From Streptomyces sp. XD-27 (lineage in GTDB: Bacteria > Actinomycetota > Actinomycetes > Streptomycetales > Streptomycetaceae), in the NCBI RefSeq assembly GCF_030553055.1, contig NZ_CP130713.1, positions 6,386,001 to 6,450,000 of the forward strand: a stretch of 64,000 nucleotides of DNA, read 5' to 3'. Within the stretch, counting starts at the first letter, position 1, and the number at the start of each line of letters is the position of its first letter. Positions 36,852 through 44,525 of the stretch are shown in pieces. The notes under the pieces are model-generated. The model had not been told where the DNA came from. It saw nothing but the letters and a program-made list of their open reading frames with translations, and did not search any database. Both the position numbers and the translations under genes were made by a program.

Positions 36852-37316
36852 TCAGTCCGTTCGGCCCGCGCCCGGCGCGGCGCCCATGCTGCCGCCTGTG
36901 CCCGCGCTCGTGCCCGTGCCCGGCACGGCGCCTGCGCCCGCGCGGTCGGCCGGTCCGGTACGGTCCGGTCCCATGCGCCAGGTCGCCGAAATCGTCAGGC
37001 TGGCCTGCCCGTTGGCGCCGACGATCCCCAGCTTCAGATCCTGGCCCACCTGCACCCCGAACTGCACGCTGATCTCGTCGGGCGGCACGGCGCCGGACGA
37101 CACCGCGTCGTGCACCTCCTGCAGCAGCGGACCGAGCGGACGCAGCACCGTACGCGCCGCCTCGGCGGCCCGCAGCGCGGCGGACGACGGTCCACGGCCC
37201 ACCGGGGACACGCCCCCGAACCCGCCGTCAGGCGGCGGCGCCGGGACCACTTCCAGCCGTACGGAGGTGCCGTCGGACAGCGACAGCTCGGTGTAGTCGG
37301 TCACGCACGCCATCAT
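36852..37316 (-). CDS. Trypco1 / CU044_2847-family protein
   Basis: Encodes 154 residues from the first of two tandem ATGs (37316, 37313). GTG 37304 would start the conserved part (VTDYTELSLSDGTSVRLEV) and is also plausible; none has a clear Shine-Dalgarno. The ~105-residue conserved region (LQEVHDAVSSGAVPPDEISVQFGVQVGQ, then VGANGQASLTISATW) is the trypsin-co-occurring domain 1, found beside intracellular trypsin and VMAP proteins. The tail is a disordered Gly/Ala/Thr stretch. As first gene of the operon it is probably a small regulator or adaptor of the protease. Confidence 0.8.
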   Translation of the reverse strand: MMACVTDYTELSLSDGTSVRLEVVPAPPPDGGFGGVSPVGRGPSSAALRAAEAARTVLRPLGPLLQEVHDAVSSGAVPPDEISVQFGVQVGQDLKLGIVGANGQASLTISATWRMGPDRTGPADRAGAGAVPGTGTSAGTGGSMGAAPGAGRTD

Positions 37317-37431
37317 CGCGGAAGAGCGCCCCGCCCGGCCCCGGTTTGCGGCAAGATCCGCAGGACGCTCGGCACGGCCATGTCGGATTTCCGCCAGCCG
37401 CCCGCGCGCCCGGTGCCCGATGCTTGATGCC

Positions 37432-38910
37432 ATGCACACCGACCACGACCGGTGCGTACGCGCCGTGCAGTCCAAGGACGCCCGCTTCGACGGCTGGTTC
37501 TTCACCGCCGTCCTCACCACCCGCATCTACTGCCGTCCCAGCTGCCCGGTCGTCCCGCCCAAGGTCGAGAACATGACCTTCTACCCGAGCGCGGCCGCCG
37601 CCCAGCAGGCCGGATTCCGGGCCTGCAAGCGCTGCCGGCCCGACGCCGCGCCCGGCTCCCCGCACTGGAACCAGCGCGCCGACGCCGTCGCCCGCGCCAT
37701 GCGGCTCATCGCCGACGGCGTCGTGGACCGCGACGGCGTCCCCGGGCTCGCCGCCCGACTCGGCTACAGCACCCGCCAGATCGAACGGCAGCTGCGCGCC
37801 GAACTCGGCGCCGGGCCGCTCGCGCTCGCCCGCGCCCAGCGCGCCCAGACCGCCCGGCTCCTGGTCGAGACCACCGCCCTGCCCATGGCGGACATCGCCT
37901 TCGCCGCCGGGTTCGCCAGCATCCGCGCGTTCAACGAGACCGTACGGGAGGTGTTCGCGCTCTCCCCGACCGAGCTGCGCGGGCGTGCCCGCGGCGGGCG
38001 CGGCACCGGGCCCGGCGCCCCCGGCGTGCTCGCCCTGCGGCTGCCGTTCCGCGCGCCGCTGTGCCCGGACAACCTCTTCGGCCACCTCGCCGCCACCGCC
38101 GTCCCCGGCGTGGAGGAATGGCGCGACGGCGCGTACCGGCGCACCCTGCGGCTGTCGTACGGGCACGGCGTGGCCGCCCTGCGGCCGCGCCCCGACCACA
38201 TCGAGTGCCGACTGTCCCTCACCGACCTGCGGGATCTCGCCGGGGCCATCAGCCGCTGCCGCCGGCTGCTCGACCTCGACGCCGACCCCGAGGCAGTCGA
38301 CGCCGCGCTCGCCGCCGACCCCGGACTCAGCCCCCTGGTCCACAAGGCGCCGGGGCGGCGGGTGCCGCGCACCGTGGACGCCGACGAGTTCGCCGTACGC
38401 GCCGTCCTGGGCCAGCAGGTCTCCACGGCCGCCGCCCGCACCCTCGCCGGACGCCTGGCCACCGCGCACGGCGAACCGGTCGACGACCCCGAGGGCGGCC
38501 TGACCCACCTCTTCCCGGCGGTGGAGGCGCTGGCCGGACTCGACCCGGCCGCCCTCGCCATGCCCGCCGCCCGGCGCGCCACCCTCACCCGCCTGATCGG
38601 CGCACTCGCCACCGGGGAACTCGCCCTCGACATCGGCGGCGACCGCGACGAGGCGCGCCGGCGACTGGCCGCCCTGCCCGGCATCGGGCCCTGGACCGTG
38701 GAGATCGTCGCGATGCGGGCGCTCGGCGACCCCGACGCCTTCCCCGCCACCGACCTCGGCGTACGCCGCGCCGCACGGGAACTGGGCCTGCCCGCCACCC
38801 CGGCGGCGCTGATCCGGCACTCGGCCGCCTGGCGGCCCTGGCGCGCCTACGCCGTGCAGTACCTGTGGGCCACCGACGACCACCCGATCAACCACCTGCC
38901 CACCGACTGA
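37432..38910 (+). CDS. alkA: Ada-AlkA fusion: methylation sensor/regulator and 3-methyladenine DNA glycosylase
   Basis: Encodes 492 residues from ATG 37432 (ATG 37420 is also in frame). Domain order is an Ada zinc domain with C34, C38, C65 and C68 (TTRIYCRPSCPV, RACKRCRPD), an AraC-type helix-turn-helix (~80-180), the AlkA N-terminal domain, and HhH-GPD glycosylase with LPGIGPWTVEI and catalytic Asp in PATDLGVRRAAR. One Cys accepts methyl groups from phosphotriesters and turns the protein into an activator, while the glycosylase removes alkylated bases. An ogt gene follows 53 bp downstream. Divergent from the Trypco1 operon across ~115 bp. Confidence 0.93.
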   Translation: MHTDHDRCVRAVQSKDARFDGWFFTAVLTTRIYCRPSCPVVPPKVENMTFYPSAAAAQQAGFRACKRCRPDAAPGSPHWNQRADAVARAMRLIADGVVDRDGVPGLAARLGYSTRQIERQLRAELGAGPLALARAQRAQTARLLVETTALPMADIAFAAGFASIRAFNETVREVFALSPTELRGRARGGRGTGPGAPGVLALRLPFRAPLCPDNLFGHLAATAVPGVEEWRDGAYRRTLRLSYGHGVAALRPRPDHIECRLSLTDLRDLAGAISRCRRLLDLDADPEAVDAALAADPGLSPLVHKAPGRRVPRTVDADEFAVRAVLGQQVSTAAARTLAGRLATAHGEPVDDPEGGLTHLFPAVEALAGLDPAALAMPAARRATLTRLIGALATGELALDIGGDRDEARRRLAALPGIGPWTVEIVAMRALGDPDAFPATDLGVRRAARELGLPATPAALIRHSAAWRPWRAYAVQYLWATDDHPINHLPTD

Positions 38911-38963
38911 CCGCGCACGTGACCACACACGTCACCGCCTCCCGAGCGATACGGAACACCCTC

Positions 38964-39465
38964 ATGCCCCGCGTCCACACCGTCCTCGACAGCCCGTACG
39001 GCCCGCTCACCCTCGTCGCCAACGACGGCGTCCTGTCCGGGCTCTACATGACCGACCAGCGGCACCGCCCCCCCGGAGGAGAGCTTCGGCGCGCCCGACG
39101 ACACGCCGTTCACCGAGGCCGCCCGCCAGCTCGCCGCCTACTTCGCGGGCGAGCTGACCGACTTCGACCTGCCGCTGAAGCTGTCCGGCACGCCGTTCCA
39201 GCTGCGCGTCTGGGAGCGGCTGCGGCGGATCCCGTACGGCGAGACGATCTCCTACGGCACGCTGGCCGACCGCCTGGGCCAGCCGACCGCCTCCCGCGCG
39301 GTGGGCCTGGCGAACGGGAAGAACCCGATCGGGATCATCGTCCCCTGCCATCGCGTGGTCGGCGCGGACGGCAGCCTCACGGGCTACGGCGGCGGCATCG
39401 ACCGCAAGCGGCGGCTGCTGGACTTCGAACGGCGCGCGGCCGTGGCGCAGGCGGGGCTGTTCTAG
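38964..39465 (+). CDS. ogt: Methylated-DNA-[protein]-cysteine S-methyltransferase (frameshifted)
   Basis: Reads as 166 residues if one C is removed from the seven-C run at 39068-39074. Before the run the frame gives VHTVLDSPYGPLTLVANDGV; after correction RPPEESFGAPDD leads into FQLRVWERLRRIPYGETISYG and the active-site motif IVPCHRVVGADGSL. The cysteine irreversibly accepts methyl groups from O6-methylguanine. It lies behind the Ada-AlkA gene, a normal adaptive-response pairing. The expected full length after correction suggests a sequencing error. Confidence 0.85.
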
Positions 39466-39483
39466 GCGCGCGCTGGGCGAGGG

Positions 39484-40236
39484 TCAGGGGAGAGAGCCCT
39501 CCGCGAGCCCGGCCAGCAGCTCTGGTAGCGCCGTGCCGATGGGCTCGCGGAGCACCTCGTCCGCGAGCGCGTCGTACGGCGTCGGCTCGGCGTTCACGAT
39601 GATCAGCCGCGCCCCGTGCTCGACCGCGATTCCGGCCAGCGACGCGGCCGGCTGCACCTGGAGGCTGCTGCCCACCGCGATGAAGACCTCGCATGCCTTC
39701 GTCACGGCCACCGCCTCGCCCAGCACCACCGGATCCAGGCTCTCGCCGAACATCACCGTCGCCGACTTCAGGATGCCGCCGCACTCCCGGCAGGCCGGAT
39801 CGGGCTCGCCCGCCGCCACCCGTTCCAACGCCTCCGCCATGTCGGAGCGCCGGTCGCAGCGAGTGCACCGCACCGCGCGGGCCGTGCCGTGCAGCTCCAG
39901 GACCTTCCGCGCGGGCATCCCCGCGAGCTGGTGCAGACCGTCCACGTTCTGGGTGATCACCCGCACCGGTACGCCCGAGCGCTCCAACCGGACCACCGCC
40001 TCGTGGGCGGCGTTGGGCCGGGCCCGCAGCGCCTGGCTGTCCCGGCGCATCAGCCAGGACCGGCGCCGGATCTCCGGATCGGACATGTAGCAGTCGTACG
40101 TGACGAGCTTCTCGGCCTCCGGGTCCCGCCGCCAGAGCCCTTGCGGGCCGCGGTAGTCCGGGATGCCGGAGTCCGTGGAGATCCCGGCGCCGCTGAAGAT
40201 CGCCACCAGGGGGCGTCGCGTCGCGTCGCTGCTCAT
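39484..40236 (-). CDS. Sir2-family NAD-dependent protein deacetylase (sirtuin)
   Basis: Encodes 250 residues. GAGISTDSGIPDYRG binds NAD, TQNVDGLH and catalytic H116 (LELHGTAR) form the active site, and C124, C127, C149 and C152 form the zinc site. It removes acyl groups from lysines using NAD and makes O-acetyl-ADP-ribose. It lies between ogt (convergent, 18 bp) and an ADP-ribosylglycohydrolase on the same strand 109 bp upstream. That pairs producer and possible consumer of ADP-ribose adducts. Confidence 0.93.
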   Translation of the reverse strand: MSSDATRRPLVAIFSGAGISTDSGIPDYRGPQGLWRRDPEAEKLVTYDCYMSDPEIRRRSWLMRRDSQALRARPNAAHEAVVRLERSGVPVRVITQNVDGLHQLAGMPARKVLELHGTARAVRCTRCDRRSDMAEALERVAAGEPDPACRECGGILKSATVMFGESLDPVVLGEAVAVTKACEVFIAVGSSLQVQPAASLAGIAVEHGARLIIVNAEPTPYDALADEVLREPIGTALPELLAGLAEGSLP

Positions 40237-40345
40237 GGCGGGAGCGTACGCAGCGTGCCGGGCGGTGTGCGACTGCCTTTTCCGCCGCCGGTTCTCCGCG
40301 CCGGTCAGGCCCCGCCGCCGGTGCGCCCCGGCCCGGGCGTGCCGA

Positions 40346-41409
40346 TCAGGCTCCGCCGCCCGCGGCGGCGAGCCGCTCCGTGCGCTTCGCCAGCTCGCTG
40401 ATCCGCGCCCCGTCGAAGCCGTACACCGCACTGCGCACCCGGTCCTCGAGCGGCTCGGTCCACTGCGGCGGGATGGCCGCCGCCCCGCACAGCACGCCCG
40501 CCACCGACCCGGCCGTCGCCCCGTTGGAGTCGGTGTCCAGGCCGCCGCGCACGGTCAGCGCGATGGTCGCGGTGAAGTCGCCCTCCCCGTACAGCAGCCC
40601 GGCCGTGATCACGGCCGCGTTGGGGACCGCGTGGATCCAGTGCAGCCGCCGCGCCTCCGCGTCCAGCTCGGCCAGGGTGTCGGCCCAGCTCAGCCCCGCC
40701 TCGTACAGGGACACGGTGCGCCGCACCGTACGCGCCAGCCGGCATCCCGGTGGGATCCGGTCCAGCGCCGTCCCCACGGCGTCCCGTGGCCCGTCGGCGG
40801 TGAACGCCGCGGCGACCAGCGCCGCCGCCCACATCGCCGCGTAGACGCCGTTGCCGGTGTGCGAGAGCACCGCGTCCCGGCGGGCCAGGGCCGCCGCCCG
40901 GCCCGGATCGCCGGGGCACACCCAGCCGAAGACGTCCGCGCGGATCAGCGCGCCGATCCACTCCTGGTACGGGTTGTCGACCGTCGCGCAGACCGGCGGC
41001 TTCAACCCGGCCGCCAGGTTCCGGTACGTGGCGCGCTCGGCGGTGAAGGTCTGCAGGTACGGCAGCCGGAGCAGCCACAGCTCGCCGACCTGCTCGGTGG
41101 TGAACCCCAGGCCGTACGTCTCCAGCAGATGCAGCCCGAGGATCGAGTAGTCGATGTCGTCGTCCCGGCAGCTGCCGTGGATCCGGCCGCGTACGCACTC
41201 CGGCCACTCGGGGCGCAGCGCGTACTCCGCGAGCCGGTCCGACGGCGGCGGGGCAGGTAGTCGGTCAGCGGCAGGGCGCCGGTGGCCCGCAGATAGCGGT
41301 CGATCCGCTCCCGCGTCCAGTAGTCGCCCCGCTCCACGGGCTTGCCCAGCATGTTCCCCGAGATCCGGCCGAGCCAGCCGCCGAGGATCCGGTCCGCGAG
41401 TGCGCTCAT
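40346..41409 (-). CDS. ADP-ribosylglycohydrolase (DraG-like; frameshifted)
   Basis: Reads as 354 residues if one base is restored in the G run at 41250-41253 (C on the coding strand). The first 53 residues (ADRILGGWLGRISGNMLGKP...LPLTDYLP) and the remainder (SDRLAEYALRPEW onward) lie in different frames. Metal and substrate motifs are RDDDIDYSILGLHLLE near the break and RGGLDTDSNGATAGSVAG near the C-terminus, both DraG hallmarks. It would remove ADP-ribose from proteins or from other ADP-ribose adducts. It is upstream of the sirtuin gene on the same strand. Confidence 0.83.
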
Positions 41410-41486
41410 GGCACAGGTGTACCGGACGCGGCGCTCCGTATAGGGTCGCAGCGGCGCGACTCCTGGAAACAGCAAGGGGTAGCAAG

Positions 41487-42626
41487 GTGACGGACACACG
41501 GGTGCTCATCGCCGCGGACAAGTTCAAAGGCTCACTCACGGCCGTGCAGGTCGCCGAGCACGTCACCGCCGGACTGCGGCGTGGCGCGTCCGGCACCGTG
41601 GCGGTCGAGGCGCTGCCCGTCGCCGACGGCGGCGACGGCACGGTCGACGCGGCCGTGGCGGCCGGGTTCGAGCGGCGCGCGGAACGGGTGACGGGCCCGC
41701 TCGGCGAACCGGTCACCGCGGCGTACGCGCTGCGCGCGGGCACCGCCGTGGTCGAGATGGCCGAGGCCTCCGGGCTGCGCCACCTGCCGCCCGGCGTCTT
41801 CGCGCCGCTGTCAGCCACCACCTACGGCACCGGGGAGCTGCTGCGCGCCGCCCTCGACGCGGGCGCGCGGACGATCGTCTTCGGGGTCGGCGGCAGCGCC
41901 ACCACCGACGGCGGCGCGGGCATGCTCAGCGCGCTGGGCGCGCGCTTCCTGACCGCCGACGGCGAGCCGGTCGCCCCGGGCGGCGGCCCGCTGCGCGACC
42001 TGGCGACCGCCGACCTGACCGGCCTGGACCCGCGCCTCGCCGACACCGAGATCATCCTCGCCAGCGACGTGGACAACCCGCTGACCGGCCCCAAGGGCGC
42101 GCCGGCGGTGTACGGCCCGCAGAAGGGCGCCACCGAGGCCGACGTGGCCGCCCTGGACGCCGCCCTCGCCCACTACGCCCAGGTCCTGGAGGCCGCGGTC
42201 GGCCCGCGCGCGGCCGGCCGGGCCCAGGCCCCGGGCGCGGGCGCGGCCGGCGGCATCGGCTACGGCGCGCTGGTGGCGCTCGGCGCGGCCTTCCGCCCCG
42301 GCATCGACGTCATGCTCGACGTGCTGGGCTTCACGCCCGCCCTGGAGCGCGCCGACCTGGTGATCACGGGCGAGGGCTCGCTGGACGAGCAGACCCTCCA
42401 CGGCAAGGCCCCGGCGGGCGTGGCCGCCGCGGCCCGGGCCCGCGGCAAGCGGGTCGTCGCGGTCTGCGGCCGCCTGGCGATCGACGATGCCGCGCTGACG
42501 GCGGCGGGCATCGAGCGCGCGTACGCGTTGCTGGACCTGGAGCCGGACGCGGCCCGCTGCATGGCCGAGGCAGGCCCCCTCCTGGAACGCGCGGCGGAGC
42601 AGCTGGCAGCGGACTGCCTTTCCTGA
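41487..42626 (+). CDS. glxK: Glycerate 2-kinase (GlxK/GarK family)
   Basis: Encodes 379 residues from GTG 41487 (AAGGGG about nine bases upstream). Family blocks are LIAADKFKGSLTA, ALPVADGGDGTVDA, GVGGSATTDGGAGML, NPLTGPKGAPAVYGPQKGA and VITGEGSLDEQTLHGKAP. It phosphorylates D-glycerate with ATP, feeding glyoxylate- or tartronate-derived carbon to glycolysis. It is divergent from the ADP-ribosylglycohydrolase gene by ~80 bp. A nested hairpin and then a strong terminator follow. Confidence 0.92.
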   Translation: MTDTRVLIAADKFKGSLTAVQVAEHVTAGLRRGASGTVAVEALPVADGGDGTVDAAVAAGFERRAERVTGPLGEPVTAAYALRAGTAVVEMAEASGLRHLPPGVFAPLSATTYGTGELLRAALDAGARTIVFGVGGSATTDGGAGMLSALGARFLTADGEPVAPGGGPLRDLATADLTGLDPRLADTEIILASDVDNPLTGPKGAPAVYGPQKGATEADVAALDAALAHYAQVLEAAVGPRAAGRAQAPGAGAAGGIGYGALVALGAAFRPGIDVMLDVLGFTPALERADLVITGEGSLDEQTLHGKAPAGVAAAARARGKRVVAVCGRLAIDDAALTAAGIERAYALLDLEPDAARCMAEAGPLLERAAEQLAADCLS

Positions 42627-42646
42627 CGAGGCCGGCGCACCGCCGC

Positions 42647-42694
42647 CGGTTTGTGGGCAGATGTTCCGTGGGCGGAACGGGTGGGCACAAACCG
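42647..42694. repeat. Nested intergenic hairpin element
   Basis: An outer stem CGGTTTGTG/CACAAACCG (42647-42655 with 42686-42694) encloses an inner stem GTTCCG/CGGAAC (42663-42668 with 42673-42678). They are separated on both sides by exactly seven unpaired bases. From memory, elements with this TTGTGGGC...GGTGGGCACAA pattern recur between Streptomyces genes. Confidence 0.65.
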
Positions 42695-42791
42695 CCACCG
42701 GCCCGCAGTCGCGCGCGAAACGGGACGCCCCGGCGGGGGCGGCGCACCGCCGCCGGGTGCGGGCCGGCGGGAGGGCGTGCCCCGTACACGC

Positions 42792-42831
42792 CGGAGGGCC
42801 CGGGTGATCTGACGATCACCCGGGCCCTCCG
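42792..42831. terminator. Bidirectional terminator between glxK and pssA
   Basis: An 18-bp perfect stem (42792-42809 with 42814-42831, core GGGCCCGGGTGATC) has a four-base loop. It lies between the convergent ends of glxK and pssA, 18 bases from the latter. Confidence 0.88.
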
Positions 42832-42849
42832 TAGCCAAGCCAAAGGCGC

Positions 42850-43707
42850 CTACGGCGCCTCCGCCGCCCTCGCCTCGCGTCGGTTGTCGCGGAACGCGTT
42901 CACCCGCCGCGCCGTCGCGAACAGCGGGATCACCGCGCCCATCACCAGCTGCAGCGAGCACGCCGTCTGGAGCAGCAGCTCGCCGCCCGGTGCCTCGAAG
43001 GCCCACGCCGCCAGCAGCCCCATGCTCGTGACGATCCAGCTGAGCATCGCCACCGCGAGCCGCCCGCGCGGCTTCGGGTACTCCACGCGGCTCACCATCA
43101 GCCACGCCACGCCCACGATCGCCAGCAGCGTCGGGATGAAGGGCAGGCCCAAGAGGACCACGGAGACCACCGTCAGCGCCCCGAACGGGCTCGGCATGCC
43201 CTGGAAGACGCCGTCCCGGAGCGTCACGCAGGAGAATCTCGCGAGTCTGAGCACCACCGCCAGTAGCACCACGATCGCCGCCACCGCCGAGACCCGCTGG
43301 TGCGCGCCGTCGGCGACCATGCCCCAGACGAGGACGAAGTACGCCGGGGCGAGCCCGAAGCTGATCAGGTCGGAGAGGTTGTCCAGCTCGGCCCCCATCG
43401 CCGAGCTGCGCAGCTTGCGGGCCACCAGGCCGTCGAAGAGGTCGAACACCGACGCCAGCAGCATCAGCATCACGGCGGTGGCGGCGCTGTGCCGCGCCAT
43501 GCCGCCGTCCTCGTTGCCCGTCATGTGCGGGATGAGGACGCCGGTCGTGGTGAAGTACACCGCCATGAAGCCGCACGTGGCGTTACCGAGCGTGAGCGTG
43601 TCCGCTATCGACAGCCGCGTGGACAGCGGCATGTCCTCGGTGTCCTCGTCCTCGTCGGCCTCGGGCACCCAGGTCGGGGCTTGTGTTTCCGGATCAATCA
43701 CGGTCAA
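42850..43707 (-). CDS. pssA: CDP-diacylglycerol-serine O-phosphatidyltransferase
   Basis: Encodes 285 residues with several membrane helices. The CDP-alcohol phosphatidyltransferase signature is complete: FDGLVARKLRSSAMGAELD with D92-G93, A96-R97, G105, D109 and D113. It makes phosphatidylserine from CDP-diacylglycerol and serine in the membrane. The N-terminus has an acidic stretch (EADEDEDTED) before the first helix. Its start overlaps the psd 3' end by 14 bases, so the two steps to phosphatidylethanolamine are made from one message. Confidence 0.95.
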   Translation of the reverse strand: MTVIDPETQAPTWVPEADEDEDTEDMPLSTRLSIADTLTLGNATCGFMAVYFTTTGVLIPHMTGNEDGGMARHSAATAVMLMLLASVFDLFDGLVARKLRSSAMGAELDNLSDLISFGLAPAYFVLVWGMVADGAHQRVSAVAAIVVLLAVVLRLARFSCVTLRDGVFQGMPSPFGALTVVSVVLLGLPFIPTLLAIVGVAWLMVSRVEYPKPRGRLAVAMLSWIVTSMGLLAAWAFEAPGGELLLQTACSLQLVMGAVIPLFATARRVNAFRDNRREARAAEAP

Positions 43708-44356
43708 GGCGAGTCACCCCCGCGACGGTGGCCTGTCCCACCTCGACCGCGACGTCCACGCCCTCCGGGAGGTAGATGTCGACGCGCGAGCCGAAGCGGA
43801 TCAGGCCGATGCGTTCGCCCTGCTCCACCTTGGTCCCCTGCGGGATGTACGGCACGATGCGGCGGGCCACGGCGCCGGCGATCTGCACCATCTCGATGTC
43901 GCCGAGCTCGGTGTCGAAGTGCCAGACGACACGCTCGTTGTTCTCGCTCTCCTTGTTGAACGCCGGAACGAAACCGCCGGGGATGTGCTCGACGGAGGTC
44001 ACCGTGCCCGCCAGCGGAGCGCGGTTGACGTGGACGTTCAGCGGGCTCATGAAGATCGCGACGCGGGTGCGCCCGTCCTTCCACGGCATGATGCTCTGCA
44101 CCACGCCGTCCGCCGGGGAGATGACACGTCCCTGGGCGATCTCGCGCTCAGGGTCGCGGAAGAACCACAGCATGCCCGCCGCCAGCGCGGTGGTGGGCAC
44201 GGCGACGGCTGCCCAGCGCCCGGAGCGCCGGGCGCGGGCGGCCGTGAGGCTGACCGCCGCCGAGGCGACGGTCGGGAGGAGCCACGGCGATGCTCCGCGC
44301 GCGAGGCGTACACCGAAGAGGCTGTCGCGTTGTGCAGAGGATGAGCTGTGGGGCAT
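43694..44356 (-). CDS. psd: Phosphatidylserine decarboxylase (short, type II-like proenzyme)
   Basis: Encodes 220 residues from ATG 44356; an upstream in-frame ATG at 44446 would add 30 residues and is less likely. One or two N-terminal membrane helices (LLPTVASAAVSL, TTALAAGMLWF) precede the decarboxylase. The chain self-cleaves at G189-S190 in IRFGSRVDIYLP to form the pyruvoyl group; ISPADGVVQSI and MSPLNVHVNR are family blocks. It turns phosphatidylserine into phosphatidylethanolamine. It overlaps pssA downstream. Confidence 0.93.
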   Translation of the reverse strand: MPHSSSSAQRDSLFGVRLARGASPWLLPTVASAAVSLTAARARRSGRWAAVAVPTTALAAGMLWFFRDPEREIAQGRVISPADGVVQSIMPWKDGRTRVAIFMSPLNVHVNRAPLAGTVTSVEHIPGGFVPAFNKESENNERVVWHFDTELGDIEMVQIAGAVARRIVPYIPQGTKVEQGERIGLIRFGSRVDIYLPEGVDVAVEVGQATVAGVTRLDRD

Positions 44357-44411
44357 GGATGACCTTCGTAGCGGAGGATGCCGCGTAGCGAAAACGGGGA
44401 CGGCGGCTTTC

Positions 44412-44515
44412 CGGGATGGTATCGGTTGCGGGCGGTAACTGGGCAAGCGCCGGGGCCAGTCGGTGGCCGAAGTCCCCTGGCGGGATGTGATCTTCTTCTC
44501 GCCGATACCATCCCG
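44412..44515. repeat. Long-range 14-bp inverted repeat between mcd and psd
   Basis: CGGGATGGTATCGG (44412-44425) and its perfect complement CCGATACCATCCCG (44502-44515) are 76 bp apart. A shorter CGGGAT at 44481-44486 could pair with the same right arm. The pair occupies the 169-bp gap between the mcd stop and the psd start, so it may be an operator pair or an RNA switch in the psd leader. Confidence 0.65.
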
Positions 44516-44525
44516 AAGCAGACAT

